18,733 nt of DNA from Ophiocordyceps camponoti-saundersi (nom. inval.) (lineage: Eukaryota > Ascomycota > Sordariomycetes > Hypocreales > Ophiocordycipitaceae). Position 1 is the stretch's first letter, and the number at the start of each line of letters is the position of its first letter. The stretch is taken from the NCBI GenBank assembly GCA_003339415.1, contig PDHQ01000445.1, positions 1 to 18,733 of the forward strand, written 5' to 3'. The notes beneath the pieces were generated by a model. It had not been told where the DNA came from. It saw only the letters and a list, made by a program, of their open reading frames with translations, and did not search any database. This document shows positions 10,351 to 18,733 of the stretch, one piece after another. A program made the position numbers and the translations under genes.

Positions 10351-11299
10351 ATTATAATACCCGCGCGTTATAAGAATACTATAAGTAAAAGTATATAGAA
10401 ATAATATAGTATCTTAAGTTTTATTTAAAAATATAGTAAAGAACGGTATAGTCTTTATAAGTAGCGAGTATAAATAATAACGCTATAATCTTACCGCTTA
10501 GCTATATACCCTAAATTACTTTATAGCGATCGTTTCCTTTTTAGGATTTTTAGTTATTACTTATAAGATTAATACCTACTTTTAAGCTATAAAAGAAGCA
10601 CCTTCTAATTTATATATATATAATACTTTCTAAGTATATTATACTTATATAATAACGACGATTAAAGTACGTACTATCGCTATAATTCTATTATAAGGTA
10701 ATAGTAGCACTAATAAAGGTATTAATATTCCTAATATTATAACTAGGATAATAACTCTACTAAGTCTATATCGCTAGACTAGGCCCTTAAAAAGGGCTAG
10801 CAGCGCTAACTAAGTAAAAAGGATACTTATAAGGTAAGTTATATAATAGATTCCCCTCTAAACTACTATATAATAAGCGATAAAAAACCTATAATAATCG
10901 CTATTAATAGATAGGTTTATAACGCCTTGTCTTCTAATACTAAATATAACTCCTTATAAAGGCAGAGATATAGCGCGCTTATAGTCGAAAGGAAACGCGC
11001 TTTACTAAATAGTTAGATAAGCTAACGAATATAACCGAGTCCTGCCGACCGTATAATAAGCCTCCTCGCTAGTCGAATATATAGCTTCTATATACTAATC
11101 GAAATACTAAATAATAATACTTAAAATATTATTTTAATACCCCGACTATCTCCTTTACTTACTTAGAGACCTAGTATATAAAAAGCTAAACTCTTAGAGA
11201 GATTTTTAGCATATACTCTATAATATAATTTAAGAGTATCGTGCGCGGTAATTTAATAATAAAACGCGTCCTTACCCGGCTTATTTAATACCTATAAAT
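10351..11299. other. unassigned region between R1 and R2
   Basis: Near the R1 end, text such as CTTAGGATTATAATACCC echoes the matching side of R3 (CCTAAGATTACGACGCC), so R1 may extend somewhat further. Beyond that I see no gene. A perfect small hairpin, GCCCTT-AAA-AAGGGC, sits at 10783-10797. The stretch does not visibly contain the promoter-like leader of R2 and R4. Confidence 0.45.
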
Positions 11300-12960
11300 A
11301 ATATACTTTTAAGATTCTTAGAAGATTCCCTTTTAGGTATTTTTCTTATTATAACTTACTATCTATATTCTTTTAATATACTCCCCCTTTCGCTACCTTA
11401 TAATTTTAGGTATTTATAATATATCTTGCTAGGACGCGGCTAGCTGCTCTAAGCCCCTATTTAACGTTTAAATAGTTCTTTCTAGGTAATCCGGCGATTT
11501 ACCCTCGTTCCTAATATATAAAGTTCCTATAACGATATAATTAGCATATTAATCTTTAAACTCCCCTATAACCTTAATATAGTTTACGAACGCCTAGTAT
11601 ACGCTTTTATTACTATATTTATAATATCGTCTAACTACCTCTCTATAATTAGCTACTATAATCCCCTATATCTAGTTAAGTATCTTAAGAATACTAGCGA
11701 TATATCTCTTATCCGTATTATTCTAGTTATTAAGAGGTATAGTAATACTTAAGTTTCTTTTTATAAGTAAGGCTATTACCTTCTCCTCGCTATCCTATTT
11801 TTTCTTAGTATCTCTCGCTTTCCTCGAATAACTATTTAATAAACTTATATTTATCGTATAATACTTAAGCTTTATAGTAGAGTTTGCTAATATTATTTCT
11901 AAGCTATAAAAGATCTCCTCCTCCCTAACGGTTTTCTTAATCCTCCTAAACGGCGATCCCGGGAAATCTACGTCCGCGGGAGTCTGCTACGCGGATATCT
12001 TACGATCTCGAGGAAAAGATAACCCTTAGGATATAGAAGAATACCTAAAGGGCGGCCGCGAGAACGGAAAACCGAAGATTTTACCCTCTCCTTACGATAA
12101 ATAAAGTAAAGTTAATAACGGGAGTATTTTTCGAGCTATATAACAAATCTCGATACCTCGCGGGATTTAAAAGAAAATATAAATCGCTACCGTAAGAAAG
12201 GAAACGAAGACTTTAATATCTCTATAATAGTAAATAAAGTAAACTTAATAAGAGAGGATTCCCTATACGGTATAACGAATATCCTAATTTTTATACGTTT
12301 ATACCTTAAATTACTAATTTCTTACGCTTTTATTCCTTCTTTAACTTTTAAAGTTACGATTTTTTCCTTCTAGACGCTTTTCCTATATTTTTCTACCGTT
12401 CTCTATCTACGCTAAAAGAATCTATATAATAACTCTCTAAATTACTTACTTAGAATATATTTCGGTACCTTCTTACGTTTAACCTAGACTAACTAATTAG
12501 CTTTTAAGACTAGCGGACTTATTACTAATAGTCTAACTAATAAGCTTACTAGATTATTATACCGGTAATATGTACTGCCGGTACGTACCTGCTATTCGAT
12601 TTTTCGAGTTTTTTTTTTAGTATTATATTATTTTTCTTCCCTCTCTCTTATAGCTTTAGTATTTTTTCCTTAGCTTTCTGCCTCTTTTTTAGTACTAATA
12701 GTTTCTTCTTTTCCGGGTTTAGTTTTCCCTATCCCCGGAGGGTATATATTAGGGGTAGTAGAGAGGGTACTAAGGGCGTATATACGATATATAAAAGCAT
12801 AGTTTACTACGAGGGTTAAATTATATACTTTTAGAGGGTTAGACGATTCTCCTTTATATATCGACCCCTATTCCTAGTACCTCTATTCCTATATTTCCCC
12901 TCTTATTTTAGGTACGCTAGCCTTATGCTAAGATACCTATACCTAGAAGGTATATATACT
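11300..12960 (-). pseudogene. R family copy R2, with leader and start codon
   Basis: The most complete minus-strand copy. Its leader has ATATATAAAGGAGAATCGTC (TATA box near 12858 on the plus coordinates) followed about 60 bp later by AAACTATGC, with the candidate ATG at 12800-12798. The frame then reads PEKKKLLVLKKRQKAKEK (basic, possibly coiled-coil), RYVPAVHITG, VKRKKVPKYILSK, RTVEKYRKSV, KEKIVTLKVKEGIKA, RIFVIPYRESSLIKFTLF, DFPGSPFRRIKKTVREEEIF, LANSTIKLKYYTINISLLN, EEKVIALLIKRNLSITIPLN and FVNYIKVIGEFKD-stop-YANYIVIG. Length from ATG to about 11400 is near 460 codons. A 132-bp internal tandem duplication (phase marks 12073 and 12205) is present. Function unknown. Confidence 0.7.
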
Positions 12961-13249
12961 AGGGATTAGCCCGACTTAGGTAAGTAGATAGAATATAGTT
13001 CTATTTATTTATCGAGTTTATATCTTAATATTCCTTCTATCCGCGCTATCCGGCATACCCGATAAATACTTATAGATAGTATATATATAGGTAGCTACCT
13101 AGTAAGCACTTATATAACCTAGCTAGCAGGCCCCTTCTTCTTCCCCTATAGCTACGTAGCCTAAGCTTAGCCTCCTTATTATTATACTTATATATATATA
13201 TTTTACTTCTTTATTACCTTATTATAGTAATAGTCTCCTTATAAAAGCT
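12961..13249. other. short spacer between R2 and R3
   Basis: Contains a TA-rich tract near 13188-13201 and a palindromic TAGGTAGCTACCTA near 13088-13101. No coding sense seen. Confidence 0.4.
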
Positions 13250-14475
13250 ATTATAGTATGCCTTTACTATTTAAAACTCTTTATTTTTAGTAACTTCCTT
13301 TATTACTATATTTTATTAATATTTATTTTCTATACCCCTCCCTACGCGCTATTATAACCTTAGCTATCTATTATATATCCTGCTAGGATACGTTTAGTGC
13401 TTCTAAGCCTCCGAATAGATATCGAAACCGTTCCCTTCTAAGGAACCGGAGGACTCCGACACGCTCTTATAGCACGGATTTCTTATAATAATATAATTAA
13501 TATATCGATCTCTAAAAGCCCTAGTAACCTTAATATATTTATAGAACGGCTAGGGCACGCTCTTATCCTTATATTCCCCGTATAAATTAACCACGTCTTT
13601 ACGACTAGCTATTATAATCCCTTATATCTAGTTAGATATCCTAAGAAGGCGAGTAATTCGTCTCTAATCCGTAATATCCGGGTTATTAAAAGCTAGGTAA
13701 ATAGTTACGGCTCTTTTTAACTCTTTAGCTATAACCTTCTCCTTATCGTCCTATTTTATCTTATTATTTATCGCTTTTCCCTAAACTATAGCTTAAAATA
13801 CTTACGTTAGTAGTATATTACTTAAGTATCTCGTTAGAATTCCCCGATACCGTTTATAACGTATAGTAAAGATTACTATTCTAAATACGCTTTCTAATCG
13901 GCCTAAATAAGGATCCGGGAAAATCGATAACTTTATAAGTCTCCGATAAAGATATCTCGTAATATAGATATAACGATAACCCTTAGGATAACGTAAGATA
14001 CGTAAAAAGCGAGCGCTAAAAAAAAACGAAGATTTTAGCCGTTTCTTACGATAAATAGAAAGAAGTTAACGAAGGGATAATTTTTTTAGGCGGCGCGATA
14101 AATCTCGATAACTTTCGGTATATAGAAAAATATAAGAATCCTAATCGCGAAGAAAAAAAACGAAGATTCCACGCCTCTATAACGATAATAAATAAAGTTA
14201 AGTTAATAAGAGAGGATTTTTTCACGCGGCGCGACGAATCTCCTAAATTTATACGTTTACGCTTCGAATTACTAATTTGCGCCGCCTTTATTCCTTTGCT
14301 AATATCTAAAAGTTACGTTTTCTTACCCTTAGACACCTCCTCTACTATTTTTCTAATATTTCTATCCTTAACCCTTAATTCTATATACCTTTTTTATAGC
14401 TTTATTACTTTAGATAGACTTTAGTACTTACTTACGTGCTTTCTTTCGTTAACTAATAAAAACCTAAGATTACGA
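13250..14475 (-). pseudogene. R family copy R3
   Basis: Third minus-strand copy. It lacks the TATA/ATG leader seen in R2 and R4, so it is 5'-truncated or the leader is too mutated. Readable parts in N-to-C order are GIKAAQISNSKRKRI, KVIDFPGSLFRPIRKR, GKAINNKIK, DDKEKVIAKELKRAVTIYLA, FNNPDITD, RRITRLLRISN, GIIIASRKDVVNLYGEYKDK, SVP-stop-PFYKYIKVTRAFRD and YINYIIIRNPC. This is the cleanest reading of the C-terminal half of the family. It carries the same internal duplication as R2, here with a 134-bp period (phase marks 14027 and 14161). The shared motif GAACGCC/GAACGGC lies at 9560, 11588 and 13544 in R1-R3, giving steps of 2028 and 1956 bp. Confidence 0.7.
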
Positions 14476-14730
14476 CGCCTTTCTTTATTAGCTACCTAAT
14501 TAGATTACTCCTATAGTTTAACTACCTTATAATCTATACCTCGACCGGCTATAGCTTAAGACTAGTTAGCCCGTTTATATAGCCTAATAGTTTAATTTAA
14601 GAGTACTACTAAAGCTATATATTATATTACCGTAATAGAGTTATTAGTAAGATAGAGCACCTCTCTTAATATTACCTACTTACTAGGTAATATATATAAA
14701 TATATATATATATATATATTATATTAGCTA
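14476..14730. repeat. junction of R3 and R4 with (TA)n tract
   Basis: The first part weakly continues R3 homology (text near 14490-14520 resembles the leader side of R2). A TA-rich tract, interrupted once, lies at about 14684-14722, right where R4 homology begins. The switch from minus-strand copies to the plus-strand copy happens here, so this is the centre of a large inverted repeat. Confidence 0.5.
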
Positions 14731-16150
14731 ATAGCTTCTAGGTATAAGTACCTCGGTATAAGGCCGGCCTACTTAAAACTAGGGGGGAAATATAGGATTA
14801 GAAGTACTAGGACTAGGGGTTAATATATAAAGGGGAATCGTCTAACCCTCTAAAGGCATACGGTCTAACCTTTACGGTAAACTATGCCTCTATATATTAT
14901 ACGCCCCCGTACTTACTTCCCTACCCCTAATATACCCCCTCCGGGGCTAAGAAAAATAGGCCTAGAAAGGAAGAAACTATTAGTGCTAAAAAAGAAGCAG
15001 AAAAGCCTCGGAAAAAATATACTAAAGCCTAAGAATAGAGGAAGGAAAAAATAGCCGTAGAAGTGTAAAAATCGAATATTTCGAAAAAGGGTACGTACCG
15101 ATAGTATATACTATCGGCTAGTAATCCGGTAACCTTATTAGTTAGATTATCGATAATAGGTGCGGTGATTTCGAAAGCTAATTAGTCGGCCGAGGACGCA
15201 CGTAAGAAAGTACCGAAGTATATATAAAGTAAGCGTTCTAGGGAGCGTTATAGATAGTCTTTAGCGTAAACAATAAACTATAGAAAAATATAGGAAAAGC
15301 GTCTAAAAGGAAAATATTATAACTTTAAAAGATAGAAAGGAAATAATAGCGTTATAAATTAGTAAACCGGGGCCCGCTTATAAATAGAAACGAAAAATTC
15401 GGCGCGCGTAGGAAAATTCTACTATCTTTAACTTTATTTACCCTATTATTTTAAACCCGAAAAATCGTTTTTCTTTTAGCCTTTACCGTATAATTCGTTA
15501 TTCCTATATTCCGAGGAAATATTATAATAAAGGTATACTATCTTAAGCTAGGTAACGATATTATTAAGTTCCTAAGATCGCTATTCGGCGCTATTACTAT
15601 TCGTAAGGGAAACGATTAAAAGATATTTTACACTTTTAGAATAAGAGACCCTAAGTTGTTTAGGAGACTTTAGTATCTTACTACTAATATAAGTAAACTT
15701 AGTAAAGTAAGAAAGGAATAGGAATAACTATTATTAGGACGCGGAAGCGCGCGTAGCGGCTATGCTACCGCTTAGGAACCCGATTATCTTAATCGCGTAT
15801 AATCCCGCCTATATTATTTATTAGCGTCGGATTATATCGCTTTTACGCTTCCCCGACTAGCTATATAGAATTCTTATAGTAAGCTAAGGCGAGATTATTC
15901 GTTTTTACGCTAAATATAAAGACCTAACTCTTCCGCTTACTATATATTATTATATTAAGGTCCCGGGCGTTTTCGGCGGTTATTATACTAACTATATTAT
16001 TATAGAGCGCCCTTATAATTACCTAATTAGTTCGTTATTAGGAGGCTTAAGTTCCGATAGTATTATTACGAATTTATAGGCGGTTTTGCGTTATGCTAGC
16101 CTTAACCTAGCTTATTAGGTTAGTAGCTTTAGTATATTCCCTCGTATATA
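14731..16150 (+). pseudogene. R family copy R4, inverted
   Basis: The fourth copy, on the plus strand. Its leader (14781-14890) is the reverse complement of R2's at roughly 85% identity by eye, including TATATAAAGGGGAATCGTCTA and AAACTATGC, with the candidate ATG at 14884. Downstream pieces line up in order with the other copies: LERKKLLVLKKKQKS, RKKVPKYI, KFLRSLFGAITIRKG, KIFYTFRIRDPKLFRRL, DAEARVAAMLPLRNPIILIA, YNPAYIIY, RIISLLRFPD, RFYAKYKDLTLPLTIYYYIK, VPGVFGGYYTNYIIIERPYN and YLISSLLGGLSSDSIITNL. At least two frame changes are needed along its length (one near 15700-15720). It is more diverged in protein than R1-R3 are from each other and lacks the internal duplication of R2 and R3. Confidence 0.65.
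15098..15117. repeat. perfect 20-bp palindrome in R4
   Basis: CCGATAGTATATACTATCGG is identical to its reverse complement and is preceded by GTACGTAC. The matching place in R2 (about 12560-12595) also has opposed CCGG-containing arms around an AT-rich centre, so a dyad may be an old property of the element here. In both copies it lies inside the inferred coding frame. Confidence 0.6.
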
Positions 16151-16350
16151 GATAATATAAGGGCATAGGGAGATAAGAAAAAGGGGAAAGGAAAGGGGAA
16201 ATAATCGCATATATCCTTAATATTATAGTAATTTATTATAGTTTCCTTAAAGTAAAAAGCATAACGTAAAGAAACGTAGTAAAAAATATAGGAAAGAAAG
16301 AGTTTATAATAAAGGAAAGAAATAGAAGAAAAGAGAAGGAAGTTAGTAAG
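16151..16350. other. purine-rich tract after R4 / 3' side of the Copia relic
   Basis: The plus strand is strongly purine-rich (for example 16161-16203 and 16260-16350), that is, pyrimidine-rich on the strand that codes for the Copia relic. It could include the 3' untranslated end of that element. No polypurine tract or LTR edge could be fixed. Confidence 0.4.
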
Positions 16351-17110
16351 GTAGAGGTAAAACCCTAATACGCTTGCGGAAAAGAAGCAAAGCCTCGGCA
16401 GGCAAGGCTTTTATAAAGCTATCCGTAAAATTATCTATAAAGGCGATTTAGCGGATTTCGAGGCGTTTATCTTATACCTCTTATCGTAACTAGTAATTAT
16501 AAATATCGATATATCGGAGGTTTATTTAAAGTTTTCGCGGGAAGTTTAGTTAGGAGTATAATTATACGCTAATTATTATAGTAAAGTGTTAAGATGCCCG
16601 TTATTTAGATGCCGAGTTCTTTAATTAAGCAGGATAGGGCCCGTTATTCCTTAGCAGCCTTAGAAAAGGCTAGGAGTTCCCTTTCCGTAAAGGAGGTTAT
16701 AACGGTTATTTACTTTATAGCCTTCTAATTAAAAGTACTATTATCCTAAAGTTAGAAATAGTAACCCTAAGATAATTTGCGAGTATTCGGATAATTAGCG
16801 TAGGAAGAATCTAATAAGCAGATAGCTATATAAGTTCTAAGACCGAAGGAGAGGGCGTAGTTAGCCGTATCGAGAAGATAGGCTAGGTAACGCTTAATTT
16901 TATAGAAATAACGCGGCCCTAGGTTTAAGCGGAACCTCGTAAGCTTGCTAACTATATACGCGATATCTAGTTAAGTGTAAATAGTAACGTAGAGAGCACT
17001 ACCTATTATTAAAAGATAGTATTTTAACGTAAAACTGCTCCCTTATAACCTATCTAATAAGGATTTCTAACTATTATAAGCTTAATATTCTATATTAAAA
17101 AATACTAAAA
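16351..17110 (-). pseudogene. Ty1/Copia pol C-terminus: RNase H domain relic
   Basis: Minus-strand reading gives the end of a Copia polyprotein. Pieces in N-to-C order are LKYYLLIIGSALYVTIYT, a stop, LDIAYIVSKLTRF (family: GSLxYxxxxTRPDIxxAVxxLSRF), YKIKRYLAYLLDTANYALSF (xxKRxLRYLxGTxxxxLxF), LLDSSYANYPNTRKLS (DADxAxDxxxRRSTSG, RNase H), TSFTERELLAFSKAAKE (STTEAEYxAL), CLIKELGI, LTLYYNN-stop-RIIILLTK (CDNQxAI) and, after a frame change near 16495, IDNFTDSFIKALPAEALLLF (ADxLTKALPxxxFxxF). Changes such as D to N fit RIP. The reverse transcriptase, integrase and gag parts are not seen upstream; similarity fades beyond about 17110, so the element is truncated or interrupted. Confidence 0.88.
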
Positions 17111-18700
17111 AATACTATCTAGCACTCTTATAACCTAAACGATCTCCCTCCCTCCTCTTATATATAATTATTATCCTATTTTACTCCCTAACTTACTAAT
17201 TAATACGTTTCTTTTACTAGTCTAGCTCTATAATATAGGTTATTAGACGGCCTCTTAATACTTAAGATTCGTGGCGCCCTTTTACTTAGGTATATTCGTC
17301 CTACTCTTACCTCTCCGTACGTCTATCTATATAGCTATCTATAGCTATTCCTATCGTATATATATATAGGAAATAGAACTAAGGAATAATAAGAGTAAGA
17401 AATAATAGTACTTTTATAAGGATCTATTATAAATAGACTATATAACTTATAAGTCTTATATAATAGGTAGAGTTTATAAGGTATTTTTAGTATAATGTTT
17501 ACAATACCCTAATATATATAAGTATATACTAATATTAGTTATTTTATCTTATATAGTTTAGGTTATAGCTAAAAAATAAAGGGTAGGGATTATAAAAAAA
17601 AACTAAATATATAATAGTATACTTATATTATCCCCTAAGTTTAATATTACCGTACTACCTTATAAAAGATATAACGTCCTAAATTACTTATATTTTTTCT
17701 ATTAACCTTAAGCTCTTAAATATATCCTAAAAACCTATAATATTATAATAATACTTAAGTAACTTAATTACTATATCTCGCCGCAAAGCTTCCTCCCCTA
17801 AGCACTAACTTAGTAAGTAATACTAAAATCGATAATCCGATAACTAACTATATAAAGAAATAACCTAATCCCTCGCTACTTAAGATAAATATTTTAACGA
17901 TATTACGAGTATATTTTAGGACGCTAAAAAATACTATATACTTATAGCTAAGATCCTTATAAGAGTTCTAAAAATAAATTAGATAATCTTAAAAAATAAA
18001 ATACTCGATAAGAAATATATTAACTAACTCTATAAAGCGTTTTATTAAGGAGCTCTATAATAAAATACGGTTAAAAACTATATTACCGTTCTTTTCTTTC
18101 TTAACGAGTCCCGGCGCTTCTTATAAAGTAAGAATATTAATACTAAACTACGTAACGTTAAAACTATTTATAATTTACTCGATTAGCTTTTAGAAATACT
18201 AGTTAAGGTATTATCTAGCTAGCACTAAATCGAAGCGCTAAAAAGGTATAATTAAAAGTATAACGGAGAGGAGGCTAACTTATAGTAGCCCTGCTAGCTC
18301 TATAATAAAAGTCTAAGCCTCGTACCTTATTAATCTTATAACCTTACGCTAATAATAATATAAATTCTATATTAAGGAATATTAACTTAATATTACGTTT
18401 TAATTAGCAAACTCTCTTAAAGAATAATAATTACGGCGATATCTAGGTATAGGTAGTAGAGGCGGCCTCCTAAGATCCTAAAAAGTTCTAAAGCACCGCT
18501 TATAATATCGAAACCGAAATAGGACGCTGCCTTTTCTTAGAAGGCTAACTAAGCTTCCCGCTATAATAACTCGCTACTATATAATATAACCCCGTTTAGA
18601 AAAATTATATTACCGCTTAGTACTTTACCGCCCTAGGTAAAGGTACCTTCGGGATTACTACGTAAGATTCGATAATACGCCTTAGAGTTCCCGAAGTTCG
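17111..18700. other. unassigned RIP-mutated region right of the Copia relic
   Basis: No confident gene. Between about 18370 and 18700 a minus-strand frame stays fairly open (pieces SGNIIFLNGVILYSSELL and SYFGFDIISGALELFRILGG), and a plus-strand frame also reads through, including ALGKGTFG at about 18630-18653. The minus frame has about half as many stops, but neither could be tied to a family. 17401-17760 is extremely AT-rich and could hold an LTR or another insertion that interrupted the Copia element. Confidence 0.4.
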
Positions 18701-18733
18701 CCACCCCCAGAAGCAACAACCCCCCCCCCCTCC
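18701..18733. other. CpA- and C-rich edge, not RIP-mutated
   Basis: The last 33 bases contain five CpA dinucleotides and an 11-base C run, whereas the rest of the window almost lacks CpA. This looks like the border of the RIP-affected block, or a low-complexity sequence or assembly edge. Confidence 0.6.

Noticed and set aside
10783..10797. Terminator or tRNA-like hairpin
   Set aside because: A 6-bp stem alone in an AT-rich region. No T-run, cloverleaf or adjacent gene.
16430..16600. Plus-strand frame with protein-like text (GDLADFEAFILYL...)
   Set aside because: It is the antisense shadow of the Copia C-terminus, which matches known family motifs on the minus strand.
18630..18653. Kinase-like glycine loop (ALGKGTFG)
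   Set aside because: One short motif in a frame with many stops, and the opposite strand is more open. No other kinase motif is seen before the window ends.

Overview
This window looks like a RIP-mutated (repeat-induced point mutation), AT-rich repeat block from a filamentous ascomycete (Pezizomycotina). TpA is everywhere, CpA and TpG are almost absent (many 60-base stretches contain neither), while CpG is kept. TAA and TAG stops saturate all six frames. This is the expected outcome of C-to-T change at CpA on both strands, and I see no intact gene. The organism inference also rests on a recognisable relic of a eukaryotic nucleolar gene (RRP5) and a Ty1/Copia retrotransposon relic. I see no bacterial genes, CRISPR, tRNA or rRNA. 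All relics below were found by reading frames through TAA/TAG as probable former Gln or Trp codons, so their ends are approximate.

Layout. 1-268: end of a 36-bp minisatellite array. 292-391: a dyad, a TATA-like box and a long pyrimidine tract. 1254-1614: a possible coding relic (+). 2240-2811, 4161-4713 and 5039-5603: three direct copies of an LTR-like repeat of about 560 bp with a conserved internal TATA box; a small basic coding relic (+) lies between the first two at 3650-3910. 6682-7185: an unidentified coding relic (+) holding the longest open stretch of the window. 8380-9235: a relic of the ribosome-biogenesis gene RRP5 (last S1 domain, acidic linker, first HAT repeats, + strand). 9285-16150: four copies of an unrecognised gene or element, R1-R3 on the minus strand head to tail at about 2-kb spacing, then R4 inverted on the plus strand. 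16351-17110: the 3' end of a Copia pol gene (RNase H to the C-terminus, minus strand). 17111-18700: heavily mutated and unassigned. The last ~33 bases are CpA-rich and C-rich, and look as if RIP never touched them.

Nothing here is likely to make a protein today. The block reads as a graveyard in which retroelements, an uncharacterised repeated gene family and a duplicated piece of a host housekeeping gene were silenced together. The two most informative items are the RRP5 fragment, because single-copy essential genes are not normally RIP targets, and the four-copy R family, whose protein I could not place in any known family.
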